A stretch of 64,000 nt of DNA from Paractinoplanes bogorensis (GTDB taxonomy: Bacteria > Actinomycetota > Actinomycetes > Mycobacteriales > Micromonosporaceae): contig NZ_JAHKKG010000014.1 in the NCBI RefSeq assembly GCF_018829635.1, positions 124,001 to 188,000 of the forward strand, in the 5' to 3' direction. The number at the start of each line of letters is the position of its first letter. Position 1 is the first letter of the stretch. The position numbers were made by a program, and so were the translations under genes. The notes under the pieces are model-generated. The model did no database searches and was not told the origin of the DNA. It saw nothing but the letters and a program-made list of their open reading frames with translations. Below are positions 26,563-34,943 of the stretch, piece after piece.

Positions 26563-26606
26563 GTGGGACTCCAGGAGGGGGTTGAGGGGGTGAATCGGTG
26601 TGGGGG

Positions 26607-27257
26607 TCAGGCGCGCCGGGCCATCACGGCGTCGCCCACCGCGGCCTCGGCCTGGCCCACCAGCTCGAGCAACATGGCGGGAAGTCGGCGCTTGAGCTGG
26701 TCGAACAGCTGTCCGCGGTCGCGGGCGTCGAGGGTGAGGAAGACGTGCTGGTCGAGACCGGTGGCCAGGATCAGGCCGGTGAGGACCAGGTCGGGGATGT
26801 CGAGCAGTTCGCCGCGGCCGACGAACGTGCGGATGCGGGTGGCGGGCCAGCCGGCGATCATCGAGTCGGTCGGCACGAAGGCGACCTTGGAGCCGAACAG
26901 GCCGCGCTTCTCCTGGCGCTGGACCAGGGCGGCGCGGGCCAGGCGGCGCTCGACCAGGTCGGTGGCGACGCCGGTGGCGAGGAACGAGATCCAGTCCCGT
27001 ACGGCCCGGTGGTGCCCCTCGCGGAGCAGCTGGTCGAGAACGGCGTTGGCGGCCGGATCGCCGGTCGGACGGTCGTCGATGATCTGAAGCTTGCCGTCCA
27101 CGACGTCGAGGCGGCGCCACAGCACGAGCTCTCCGAGCAGGGCGGCGGCCATGCCGAGGCCGAGCGTCGCCGGGGAGAGCAGGCACTTGCCCTTGACCGA
27201 GTCGTGCGCGGTGAGGAAGAGATCGTCGGCGAGGGGTAGTTGTGCCGATGCCGTCAC
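26607..27257 (-). CDS. GPP34 (Golgi phosphoprotein 3)-family protein
   Basis: A 216-residue bacterial GPP34 protein. LPLADDLFLTAHDSVKGKCL is the family N-terminus, followed by LGLGMAAALLGELVLWRRLD, LLREGHHRAVRDWISFLATG and a charged loop (VQRQEKRGLFGSKVAFVPTD). In eukaryotes GPP34 binds PI4P at the Golgi; the many actinobacterial paralogues have no settled role, and lipid or membrane association is inferred. I chose the GTG at 27257, which has GGAG 8 nt upstream, over a start at 27287. It is probably the first gene of a GPP34-permease-GNAT unit. Confidence 0.85.
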   Translation of the reverse strand: MTASAQLPLADDLFLTAHDSVKGKCLLSPATLGLGMAAALLGELVLWRRLDVVDGKLQIIDDRPTGDPAANAVLDQLLREGHHRAVRDWISFLATGVATDLVERRLARAALVQRQEKRGLFGSKVAFVPTDSMIAGWPATRIRTFVGRGELLDIPDLVLTGLILATGLDQHVFLTLDARDRGQLFDQLKRRLPAMLLELVGQAEAAVGDAVMARRA

Positions 27258-27786
27258 GGCACGTCTCCTCTCCACTTCGATTCTCACCCGGAGTGACGCA
27301 AGGTCATCCGGCCCTGTGATTACCGAAAGTGATGCTTATGGCTCGTCGCCACCGTTACGGTGTGCGCCCCCCAGAACGACATCGCGTAGCATGCCAGCGA
27401 GGTCAGCACGGCGCAACGTCCTCTTGGGACCCAATTTCGGTCCGATGTGGCCCACGCTCCGATGCATCCTGCAGCAAGCCTCCTACCAGCATCTTTTGGC
27501 CCCAAACGAGTTCACGGAAAAACCGAATTAACCATTTGATGCACGTCGGTCGATGCATTTGGCGTACCGCGGACGGGCGAGCGACATCGGCCCGCGTGAC
27601 GATGACGGATAGTACTGACACAAATGCATCAGCACTTTCCGTAATCGACGGCGGAGTGAATCGGTCTTTCCCGCCCCCGGCACCGGAGCCGTGGCGGAGA
27701 ATCAGGGCTCGTTCAGCAAGCTCCCAGTTCAACCGGGGACCATTGACAGGTTGCCGCCCCGCTTACCGCCCGGAGGTTCCCTTCCC
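27258..27786. other. 529-bp intergenic region between GPP34 and TerC genes
   Basis: This is the longest gene-free stretch. It includes a locally AT-richer patch around 27505-27560 with short direct repeats of GATGCA and an AAAAA run, unlike its surroundings. A TTGACA at 27743-27748 is too close to the TerC start to have a correctly spaced -10. I looked for a manganese riboswitch of the yybP-ykoY type, common before TerC genes, and did not recognise its conserved loops. Open frames here (for example 27403-27732 minus) lack coding character. It probably holds divergent promoters for the two flanking genes. Confidence 0.5.
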
Positions 27787-28788
27787 ATGCTTGAGGTCAC
27801 CGCGCTCGGCTGGACGCTGACCATCGGGGTCATCGTCGCCCTGCTCGCCCTCGACCTGACCTTGGGCGTGCTCCGGCCGCACGCCGTCGGCTTCCGCGAG
27901 GCGGCCGGATGGTCCATCTTCTACATCGCCGTCGCGGTCGCGTTCGGCATCGTCTTCGGCCAGATCGCGGGCTGGGACTTCGGCGCCCAGTACTTCGCGG
28001 GCTACATCGTCGAGAAGAGCCTGTCGGTCGACAACCTCTTCGTCTTCGTGATCATCATGACCACGTTCGCGGTGCCGGAGAAGTATCAGCAGGAGGTGCT
28101 GACCTTCGGCATCATCATCGCGCTGATCCTGCGGGTCATCTTCATCGCCCTCGGCGCGACCCTGCTGAACGCCTTCTCGTTCATGTTCCTGCTGTTCGGC
28201 CTGCTGCTCATCTTCACCGCGGTCCAGCTGTTCCGGCATCGCGACGAGGATCCCGACATCGAGGACAACGCGCTGGTCAAGATCAGCAAGCGGCTCCTGC
28301 CGGTGACCGACGACTACATCGGCGGCAAGATGATCACCCGGGTCGACGGCCGCCGCGTCGTGACCCCGATGCTCATCGTGCTGATCGCCATCGGCAGTTC
28401 CGACCTGCTGTTCGCGCTCGACTCGATCCCGGCCGTGTTCGGCGTGACCAGTGAGGCGTACATCGTCTTCGTGGCCAACGCGTTCGCCCTGCTCGGCCTG
28501 CGGGCGCTCTTCTTCCTGGTCAAGGGCCTGCTCGACCGCCTCGTCTACCTGTCCGCGGGTCTGTCGGTCATCCTGGCCTTCATCGGCGTCAAGCTGATCC
28601 TGCACTGGCTGCACGAAGACATCACCAAGAGCGCGCCCGAGATCCCGACGTCGCTCTCGCTGATCGTCATCCTCGGCGTCCTGACCGTCACGACCGTGGC
28701 CAGCCTGATGAAGTCGCGCAAGGACCCGGAGACCAAGGCCCACGCCGGTAGCCTGCGGGCCCGCAAACAGGACAGTCAGAAGCGATAG
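27787..28788 (+). CDS. TerC-family integral membrane protein
   Basis: A 333-residue membrane protein of the TerC/Alx family with about nine helices. Signature segments are AGYIVEKSLSVDNLFVFVII and LIAIGSSDLLFALDSIPAVF, whose acidic residues are implicated in metal (Mn) export in this family. A cytoplasmic loop (FRHRDEDPDIEDNALVKISK) separates two bundles, and the C-terminus is basic. I chose the ATG at 27787, which has GGAGG about 10 nt upstream; the frame extends to 27691 without coding character. Predicted roles are metal homeostasis or support of metalation of exported proteins; tellurite resistance is only the historical name. Confidence 0.9.
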   Translation: MLEVTALGWTLTIGVIVALLALDLTLGVLRPHAVGFREAAGWSIFYIAVAVAFGIVFGQIAGWDFGAQYFAGYIVEKSLSVDNLFVFVIIMTTFAVPEKYQQEVLTFGIIIALILRVIFIALGATLLNAFSFMFLLFGLLLIFTAVQLFRHRDEDPDIEDNALVKISKRLLPVTDDYIGGKMITRVDGRRVVTPMLIVLIAIGSSDLLFALDSIPAVFGVTSEAYIVFVANAFALLGLRALFFLVKGLLDRLVYLSAGLSVILAFIGVKLILHWLHEDITKSAPEIPTSLSLIVILGVLTVTTVASLMKSRKDPETKAHAGSLRARKQDSQKR

Positions 28789-28799
28789 CACGAAAAGAA

Positions 28800-28832
28800 A
28801 TCCGGCCCCGGGAGCATCTCCCGGGGCCGGAT
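28800..28832. terminator. Strong intrinsic terminator hairpin
   Basis: ATCCGGCCCCGGGAG (28800-28814) and CTCCCGGGGCCGGAT (28818-28832) form a perfect 15-bp stem with a CAT loop, 11 bp after the TerC stop. It is preceded by an A-rich stretch, so it can also act on the convergent transcript from 29125. Confidence 0.88.
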
Positions 28833-28867
28833 CAGTATGAGGGGGCCCGGTCACCCGAGCCCGAAGG

Positions 28868-29125
28868 TCAGCCCAGGTATCCACCCAGGCCGGCGGTCTG
28901 ACGACCGCTGCTCTGCTGACGCACCACGTCCTGCCGGTAGAGGATCGCGCGGATCTCCTCGGTCTCCTCGGCACTGTGCCGGCTGAGGAGCTCGTCGAGT
29001 TCGGCCCGCTCGGCGGTGGTGCGGAACGACGCCAGCTCGTCGGTGAGCCGGCGGGTGGCGACGCGCATCGTGCGGCGGTTCGCCAGCGCCGTGCGCGCAT
29101 CGCGAAGCTTGGTCGTGAACTGCAT
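28868..29125 (-). CDS. Small conserved-looking helical protein
   Basis: I do not recognise this 85-residue protein. MQFTTKLRDARTALANRRTM starts a long amphipathic, Arg-rich helix; the middle (RLTDELASFRTTAERAELDE) is coiled-coil-like and the C-terminus is short and Gly-rich (GLGGYLG). No signal or membrane segment is seen. The ATG at 29125 has AAGGAG 5 nt upstream, which is better than the GTG two codons earlier. It is a single-gene unit ending near the TerC terminator. Coding bias is good, so it is probably real. Confidence 0.7.
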   Translation of the reverse strand: MQFTTKLRDARTALANRRTMRVATRRLTDELASFRTTAERAELDELLSRHSAEETEEIRAILYRQDVVRQQSSGRQTAGLGGYLG

Positions 29126-29294
29126 GGCCACTCCTTAACGGATAGTGATGGCGATAGGCCTCGTCGCCTTCCTCTACAACGATGCGCGGCCCGCGCTTCA
29201 TACCCAAATCACGCAGGTAAAACTTGCGCGACGGAAGTGATGGCGGCCACCGAAATCCTGTAGCCGGGGTCACTCTCAGTGGTGAAGTGGCTGG

Positions 29295-32078
29295 TCAGAC
29301 ACTCGTAGTGACTTCGGACACCGGCGCGGGTGCCGCTGCGGGCACCACAGTGGGCAGCCGGGACGACAGCTGGGTGCGTGACCGCACCCCGAGTTTGCGG
29401 TAGATCCGGGTCAGCGTGGCCTCGACCGTCTTGACGCTCAGATAGAGCCGGCCCGCGATCTCGCGGTTGCTCGCCCCGTCGCGCACGAGCTGGGCGATTC
29501 GCAGCTCGGTCGACGTCAGGCCCAGACCCAGGCCCAGGTCGATCGGCGTGCCGGCGGCCGAGGTGCCGGCCAGCGCGCGTTCGGTCTGCTCGGCCCACGG
29601 CTTGGCGTCGGCGGCCAGGAAGATCGCCAGCGCGGCCCCGATCGCCAGCCGGGCCGCCGCGTACCGGCGCCGCCGGCGTTCGGCGCTGCCCTGCACCAGC
29701 AGCGCGTGGGCCTGCTCGATGGGCTGGTGCAGCTGCTCGAAGTGCTGGGCGGCGGAGGCCGACAGCAGCACGGCCGAGTCGGCCTGACCGCTCTCGGAGA
29801 GCACCACGGCGGCGGCCCGGTCGAGATAGCCGGCCAGGCCCGGGTTGTCGCCCAGCCGCTCGGCCGCGGCCCGGGCGGCAGCCAGCGTCGCCACCGCTTC
29901 GGCGTGCTCGCCCAGCGCGGCCAGTCCCCCGGCCAGGTCGGCGTGCCAGCGCACGATCATCGGGTCGGTCCCGCCGGACGAGGCGTCGAGCTCGCGCAGC
30001 CGGCGCAGCGCCGCCACCCCGGCCCGGGTCTCGCCCGCCCGCAGTTCGGCCTGGCCCAGCGCGTGCAGGTTGCGGCGCAGATAGAGGATGTCGCCCTCCT
30101 GTTCGGAGGCCCGCACCCCGCGCCGGGCGAACCCGGCCGCCGCGGCCAGGCTGCCCCCGGCCAGCTCGGCGGTGGCCGCCGTGAACCAGGTCGGGCCCGG
30201 ACTGAGCCCGGCCCGCTGCGCGGCGCGCACGGCCCGGTGCGCGTAACTGAGCGCCTCGCGGCAGCGCCCGGCCCGGGTGGCCACCTCGGACAGGCTGCGC
30301 AGCACCTCGACCCGGGCCTCGCCGATCCGGTCCTTCTCGGCCACCACGAGCAGCGCGAGCAGGGCGGCCCGGGCCTCGTCGAGCCGGTCGTCCATCATGG
30401 CGAACCGGGCCGCCACATAGCGCGGACCGTAGTGCAGCCAGTCCGGAGCCGGGTTGGCCGGCAGCACGAGAGCCTGGGTCAGCGTGTCGGCCCAGCCGGG
30501 TTCGCCGCGCAGTCGCTCGATCTGGGCCAGCACGCTCAGCGCCATCGCCTCGGTGGTCGGGTCGCCGGCCCGGCGGGCGGCCAGCGCCGTGCGGGCCGCC
30601 TCGTCGGCCGCGCGGTCCGGGTCTCCGGTGATCAGGGAGGCCCAGGTCAGCCGGAGCAGCACGGGCGCACCCAGGGCCGGGTCGTCGCCCGCCTCGGCCA
30701 GCGCCGCCGCGAACATCTCGCCCATCTCGGCCAGGCCCTGCCCGGCCAGGTCGATCAGCACCAGGCGGGCGCTCACCCGGTGGCCGGGCGGCGCGTCGGC
30801 GGCAAGCACGGCCTCGGCGGCCCGGCCGGCCAGCGCGGCGGCGCCCCCGGCGAGCGCGCTGCGGGCCGCGGCGACCAGCCAGTCGATCCGGCGAGCTGCG
30901 TGCGTGTGCGGGCAGCGGTCGGCGGCCAGCAGATAGAGCTCGGCGGCGGCCCGGCCGGACGCGCGCCCGGCCGCCTCGGCCAGGGCGCGGGCGATCGACG
31001 AGTCGGGCACCGAGCTGCGCATGGCCCTATGCCGCAGGGCCTGCACCGGGTCGACGGCGCCGGCCGCGAGCGCGGTGTGGGCCTCGGTGCGGTCATCGGC
31101 CGAGGAGTCGTCGGCGATCACGGTGGCCAGCAACGGCGGGGTGAACCGGACCGACTCCCCGTGCACGGCCACGACCCCGGCCTCGGCGGCCACCCGCAGA
31201 TGCTGGGCCGCGTCCTCCCGGCCGGCCCGGCGCAGCACGGTGACCGTGGGCTCGGTGGCGAGCGCGGCGACGAGCAGCGTGCGCAGCGCCTCGGCGGGCA
31301 GCGCGGCGAGCCGTTCGCGCAGCATCGCGCGGGCCGCCTCGGGCAACGGGGTCGGTCGCCAGGCATCGGTCGGAGCGAGGGCGGCGCCGAGAGTGAGGGC
31401 CAGGAACGGGTTGCCCGCGCTGGCCTCGTGCAGGCGGGACGCCGTACGGCAGGGAAGGCCCTTGATCTCGAGAATCTCGGTCAGATCGTCGGCCTCGAGC
31501 GGGGGCACGGCGATCTCGGCGGCCGGAGCCGGGCACAGGCGGGTGGCGCGGCGACGGCCGACCGCGTCCGGACGGCGCTCGGCCGCGATCACCCGGATCC
31601 GCGGGCCCGGACGGCGGCGCATGGCGAACGCGATCAGTTCGGCCGACTCGGCGTCGAGCCACTGGCAGTCGTCCAGCACCAGCAGCACCGGCCGGCGGCG
31701 GGCGCACTGGGCGAGCAGCATCGGCAGGACGAGCCGCCGGGCCGTCGCGGGGGTTCCGCCCCGGGGCGCCAGACCCTGCCGCAGGGCGGCGAGAGCGGCA
31801 CGCTGGGCGGGTGGCAGGGCGTCGCGGGGCGGTGACGGCAGTTGCGCGATGAGATCGGAGATTCCCGCGTACGGGATAAGCCTCTCCGAACGCACGGGAC
31901 GCAGCCGGACGACGAGTTCACCCCTCGCCTCGGCGGTGCACGCCACGGCCTCGAGCAGCGCCGTCCGTCCGATGCCGGCCGGTCCGTGCAGGGCGATCCC
32001 CCCGCCCGCGCCGAGACGACTCTCGATGACGGCGAGAAGCTCGCCCCGCCCACGCAGGGTGCTCACGTCGGACTGCAA
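29295..32078 (-). CDS. Large LuxR-type ATP-binding regulator (LAL/MalT-like)
   Basis: A 927-residue regulator. The AAA/NACHT-like N-terminal part has a P-loop GPAGIGRTALLEAV (about residues 32-45), in which the usual Lys is Arg, and Walker B RPVLLVLDDCQWLDAESAEL. A long TPR-like helical region (about 350-840) follows, and the C-terminus is a LuxR HTH: LTSTELRIAQLVRDGASNRE and LYLSVKTVEATLTRIYRKLG. LAL proteins activate catabolic or antibiotic clusters on ligand binding. No biosynthetic cluster is adjacent, so the target is unknown. The ATG at 32078 starts directly with the expected domain. Confidence 0.88.
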   Translation of the reverse strand: MQSDVSTLRGRGELLAVIESRLGAGGGIALHGPAGIGRTALLEAVACTAEARGELVVRLRPVRSERLIPYAGISDLIAQLPSPPRDALPPAQRAALAALRQGLAPRGGTPATARRLVLPMLLAQCARRRPVLLVLDDCQWLDAESAELIAFAMRRRPGPRIRVIAAERRPDAVGRRRATRLCPAPAAEIAVPPLEADDLTEILEIKGLPCRTASRLHEASAGNPFLALTLGAALAPTDAWRPTPLPEAARAMLRERLAALPAEALRTLLVAALATEPTVTVLRRAGREDAAQHLRVAAEAGVVAVHGESVRFTPPLLATVIADDSSADDRTEAHTALAAGAVDPVQALRHRAMRSSVPDSSIARALAEAAGRASGRAAAELYLLAADRCPHTHAARRIDWLVAAARSALAGGAAALAGRAAEAVLAADAPPGHRVSARLVLIDLAGQGLAEMGEMFAAALAEAGDDPALGAPVLLRLTWASLITGDPDRAADEAARTALAARRAGDPTTEAMALSVLAQIERLRGEPGWADTLTQALVLPANPAPDWLHYGPRYVAARFAMMDDRLDEARAALLALLVVAEKDRIGEARVEVLRSLSEVATRAGRCREALSYAHRAVRAAQRAGLSPGPTWFTAATAELAGGSLAAAAGFARRGVRASEQEGDILYLRRNLHALGQAELRAGETRAGVAALRRLRELDASSGGTDPMIVRWHADLAGGLAALGEHAEAVATLAAARAAAERLGDNPGLAGYLDRAAAVVLSESGQADSAVLLSASAAQHFEQLHQPIEQAHALLVQGSAERRRRRYAAARLAIGAALAIFLAADAKPWAEQTERALAGTSAAGTPIDLGLGLGLTSTELRIAQLVRDGASNREIAGRLYLSVKTVEATLTRIYRKLGVRSRTQLSSRLPTVVPAAAPAPVSEVTTSV

Positions 32079-32193
32079 GCGCCCTCCCCAGGTCGGAGCC
32101 CGCCTCAGCCTAGGAAGCGAGGGCGCTTCATATCAATGGATTCACATATGACGACGGCATATCAGTCGGCCCCTATCACCCGTGTGAGCCGCC

Positions 32194-32367
32194 TCAGTCG
32201 TCGTCCTCGCCGTCGTCGTCATCGTCGTCGTCGCCGTCCCCGCCCGGGCAGCCCGAGAGAGTCAGGACGGTGGCCGCGCCGCCCGCCAGCAGCAGCGCCC
32301 GGCCGAAGAAGGCACGCCGGTTCAGTTGAGGTCCTGAGTCGTCCCGTTCACGCGTCGCTTCGTCCAT
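32194..32367 (-). CDS. Small Asp-rich lipoprotein (57 residues)
   Basis: A short gene not obvious from length alone. The ATG at 32367 encodes a hydrophilic N-terminus with Asn-Arg-Arg-Ala-Phe-Phe (residues 16-21), a hydrophobic helix (RALLLAGGAATVLTLSG), a lipobox Leu-Ser-Gly-Cys with Cys40, and a 17-residue tail of Pro-Gly-Gly followed almost only by Asp plus one Glu and two Gly. The Arg-Arg before the hydrophobic stretch suggests possible Tat export. The ribosome-binding site is weak. It lies between the LAL gene and a divergent M15-like peptidase. An anionic surface lipoprotein that binds cations is a guess. Confidence 0.6.
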   Translation of the reverse strand: MDEATRERDDSGPQLNRRAFFGRALLLAGGAATVLTLSGCPGGDGDDDDDDDGEDDD

Positions 32368-32455
32368 GGCCGCATTGTGTCAGCGAGCCGACGTATCGGG
32401 GAGACCGTTCACCGCCCGTCCGTGCGTAACCCGAACAACGGACACGAGGTGAACC

Positions 32456-33142
32456 ATGTCGGATTGGATCGTGGTGCCCTGCCTGTTGCGGCTGCGCGCG
32501 GAGTTCGACGAGCTCTCGCCAGGACGCCGCCGGGGCGCGGAAGGCACGATCGGCGACGAGAACCACGACTCGACGTCGGACCACACGCCGGACGAGGACT
32601 CGAGCGCGCTGCGCCACAAGGACGCCGACCACGTCAACGAGGTGCACGCCCTCGACATCGACGTCGAGCTGCGGCTGCCCGGCCTGGCCATGGAGACGGT
32701 CGTGCAGTTCCTGCTCGGCCGGTGCCGCTCGGGCGCCGAGCGGCGACTGCGCTACATCATCTTCAACCGGCGCATCTGGGAGGCGTCGAACGACTGGAAG
32801 CGGGCCGACTACGACGGCGACAACCCGCACACCGACCACGTGCACTTCTCCGCTTCCTACAAGACCGAACTCGAGGCCTCGACGGCCTCCTGGCACCTGG
32901 AGGACATTCCCGTGGCACTGACCGACGACGACAAGAAGTGGCTCTCGACCGAGATCGCCAAGCAGGTGCGGGGCTGTGTGACCGACATCTGGGAGCACAA
33001 CATCGGCCGGGCGACCGGCGGGGCCGATCTGAGCGCGCAGGGCGCCCTGGTCACCGCCAACGTGCGGGCCGGCACGCTGACCAACCGGCAGGTGCCCGAC
33101 CTGGCCGACGCGATCGTCAAGCTGAAGGCGAACCTCGCCTAG
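32456..33142 (+). CDS. M15/VanY-like metallopeptidase-fold protein
   Basis: A 228-residue protein. Residues about 25-135 resemble D-Ala-D-Ala carboxypeptidase/phage endolysin domains: DSTSDHTPDEDSSALRHKDA, EVHALDIDVEL (His64, Asp67/69), LRYIIFNRRIWEA and GDNPHTDHVHFSASY (His128, His130), a pattern I associate with zinc-binding M15-like proteins of actinobacteria and their phages. The C-terminal 80 residues are helical (DDDKKWLSTEIAKQVRGCVT). No signal peptide is seen, so export or context is unclear. It ends directly against the stop of the convergent gene at 33143 with no intergenic base. Peptidoglycan hydrolysis is inferred, not shown. Confidence 0.65.
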   Translation: MSDWIVVPCLLRLRAEFDELSPGRRRGAEGTIGDENHDSTSDHTPDEDSSALRHKDADHVNEVHALDIDVELRLPGLAMETVVQFLLGRCRSGAERRLRYIIFNRRIWEASNDWKRADYDGDNPHTDHVHFSASYKTELEASTASWHLEDIPVALTDDDKKWLSTEIAKQVRGCVTDIWEHNIGRATGGADLSAQGALVTANVRAGTLTNRQVPDLADAIVKLKANLA

Positions 33143-33658
33143 CTATTTCTGGGCGGTCACCGTGGTGGCCGTGACCGTGCCGTCGGTGCCGGTGCTGCCC
33201 TGGATCGTCACCGACTGGCCGGCCTTGACGTCGGCGACCTTGCCCTTGCCGGCGGTCGACACCGTCGTCCGGCCGTCGGTCTTCACGGTCACCACTGAGC
33301 CGTCCGAGGTCTCCACATAGATCGTGCTGCCGTTGACCAGCTTCACCTTCCCGGTGGTGGCGGCGGCCGCGGCGGTGGACTGCGCCTGTCCGCCGTTGAA
33401 GTTCGGCACCCCGCCCGCCGCGCCGTAGCCGGCCCGGTTCTGCCCCCCACCGAAGGCCCGAGCGCCGGCGGCCGGGGTGTCGGACGTCCCCCACTGTTTC
33501 TGCGCCTGCAGTCCACCGGCGAACCCGCCGACCAGCAGGAGGAAGCCGCCGAGCACGATCGTGCCCTTGTTCCACCAGCGCCGGGGCGCCGCCTGGGCCA
33601 GTTCCCGGGCGAAGTCGTCCTCGCGGACCGGCTCGATGACCGCGGTGTCGTCGTTCAT
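33143..33658 (-). CDS. Membrane-anchored DUF5666-like protein of exporter cluster
   Basis: A 171-residue protein. The cytoplasmic N-terminus (MNDDTAVIEPVREDDFAREL) is followed by one helix (GTIVLGGFLLLVGGFAGGLQ), an Ala/Gly linker and a small beta domain (TGKVKLVNGSTIYVETSDGS; VADVKAGQSVTIQGSTGTDG) resembling DUF5666 OB-like repeats. I chose the ATG at 33658; the longer open frame overlaps the permease. It starts 8 bp after the permease gene and is probably the last gene of the two-component/ABC exporter unit. It may be an extracytoplasmic accessory or sensor, but its function is unknown. Confidence 0.72.
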   Translation of the reverse strand: MNDDTAVIEPVREDDFARELAQAAPRRWWNKGTIVLGGFLLLVGGFAGGLQAQKQWGTSDTPAAGARAFGGGQNRAGYGAAGGVPNFNGGQAQSTAAAAATTGKVKLVNGSTIYVETSDGSVVTVKTDGRTTVSTAGKGKVADVKAGQSVTIQGSTGTDGTVTATTVTAQK

Positions 33659-33666
33659 GGGAGTCC

Positions 33667-34866
33667 TCACTCGTAGCGCAGCGCGTCGATGGGCCGCAGG
33701 CGGGCGGCGCGGCTGGCGGGCAGGCCGCCGAAGAACAGTCCGATCGCGATGGACACGCCGAGGGCGAGCCCGACCGAGCTGGGCACGATCACCGGTTTCA
33801 CGCCGACGATGGTGAAGTGGCTGCCGATCAGCGCGGCGGCCACGCCCAGGGCGCCGCCGATCACGCTCAACAGGGTCGCCTCGATCAGGAACTGGGTCAG
33901 GATGGTGCGGCGGGGCGCGCCGAGGGCCTTCCGGATACCGATTTCCCTCGTACGCTCGGTGACCGTCACCAGCATGATGTTGGTGATCCCGATGCCACCG
34001 ACCAGCAGGCTGATCGCGGCCACGGCGCCGAGCAGCGTGGTGAAGGTGTCGGCGGTCTCGCTCTGGGTCTCGAGCAGCTGCGAGGCGTTCTGGATCCGGT
34101 AGGGCGTGCTGGTCGCATTGTCGCTGACGCTCAGCTTCTGGTTCAGGATCGTCGAGACCTCGGACTGCACGGCGTCGACCTTGTCCGAGCTCGCCGCCTC
34201 GACCAGGATCGAGTTGAGCGAGCCGTAGCCGGTCAGCACCTGGCGCACGGCCGACAGCGGCGCGACCGCGGTGTCGTTGGAGTCCTGGATGCCGGTCGAG
34301 CTCTTCTCCTCGAGCACGCCGATCACGGTGAACAGCGCGCCGCCGACGGTGACCTGCTTGTCGATCGGGTCGACACCGGGGAACAGCTCCTCGGCCACGG
34401 TCTGCCCGATCACCACGACCCGGCGGGCCTGGGCCTCGTCGTCGGCGGTGAAGGCCGCGCCCTCGCCGACCGGCGTGTTGGACGCGGTGAACCAGGCCGG
34501 CGTGGTGCCGGTGAACGAGTTGACGTCGTGGTCGGAGCCCTCGTAGGTGACCGTGGCGGACGAGCTGACCACGGGCGACACCGACTTCACGTCCGGCGCC
34601 AGCACCGGGTCGGCCAGCGCGTCGGCCATGTCCTTGGTCAGGGCGGTGCTGCTGGAGCCGCCCCGGCCGGTGCTCATCACGGTGATGGTGTTGGTGCCGA
34701 GCGCCTCGATCCGGTCGCTGACCGCCTTGGCCGAGCCGTTGCCCACCGCGACCAGCAGGATCACCGACGCGACGCCGATCAGGATGCCCAGCATGGTCAG
34801 CGCGGTGCGCAGTTTGTTGGCCGACAACCCGCGCAGGGCGAACCGCACCACTTCGTAGAACGTCAT
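33667..34866 (-). CDS. MacB-type ABC exporter permease
   Basis: A 399-residue FtsX/MacB-family permease. TM1 lies within LTMLGILIGVASVILLVAVG, followed by a large extracytoplasmic MacB_PCD domain (TNTITVMSTGRGGSSSTALT; SVSPVVSSSATVTYEGSDHD) and three C-terminal helices (LGAVAAISLLVGGIGITNIM; IGIRKALGAPRRTILTQFLI, the conserved motif; and the final VGLALGVSIAIGLFFGGLPA). With the ATPase at 34940 and the adaptor at 35653 it forms a MacAB-like tripartite exporter without an outer-membrane partner, as expected in Gram-positives. Likely substrates are peptides, lipids or antibiotics. Confidence 0.92.
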   Translation of the reverse strand: MTFYEVVRFALRGLSANKLRTALTMLGILIGVASVILLVAVGNGSAKAVSDRIEALGTNTITVMSTGRGGSSSTALTKDMADALADPVLAPDVKSVSPVVSSSATVTYEGSDHDVNSFTGTTPAWFTASNTPVGEGAAFTADDEAQARRVVVIGQTVAEELFPGVDPIDKQVTVGGALFTVIGVLEEKSSTGIQDSNDTAVAPLSAVRQVLTGYGSLNSILVEAASSDKVDAVQSEVSTILNQKLSVSDNATSTPYRIQNASQLLETQSETADTFTTLLGAVAAISLLVGGIGITNIMLVTVTERTREIGIRKALGAPRRTILTQFLIEATLLSVIGGALGVAAALIGSHFTIVGVKPVIVPSSVGLALGVSIAIGLFFGGLPASRAARLRPIDALRYE

Positions 34867-34876
34867 GACGCCACTC

Positions 34877-34943
34877 CGCTTCGCTCCGTGACGGCATGAC
34901 GGAACGTGCTGAGCCTGATGGCGCCCTCGCTTCGCTCGGTCAC
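34877..34943. repeat. Short direct repeat pair between exporter genes
   Basis: CGCTTCGCTCCGTGAC (34877-34892) and CGCTTCGCTCGGTCAC (34928-34943) differ at two places. The second overlaps the stop of the ATPase gene. Similar short CTTCGCTC-type words at gene ends may be dispersed repeats in this genome, but a genome scan would be needed. Confidence 0.5.

Noticed and set aside
26563..27186. N-terminal extension of the amino-acid permease
   Set aside because: The frame overlaps the GPP34 gene and is Arg/Pro/Gly-rich; GTG 26562 with GGAG starts the true transporter.
27403..27732. Small minus-strand gene in the GPP34-TerC gap
   Set aside because: No ribosome-binding site, no third-position GC bias and no domain; composition is that of non-coding DNA.
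27258..27786. Manganese (yybP-ykoY) riboswitch before TerC
   Set aside because: I could not find the conserved internal-loop sequences or a terminator/anti-terminator pair; a covariance-model search would be decisive.
33659..34897. Extension of the DUF5666-like protein across the permease gene
   Set aside because: It is an out-of-frame shadow of the MacB permease; the ATG at 33658 precedes a sensible membrane anchor.
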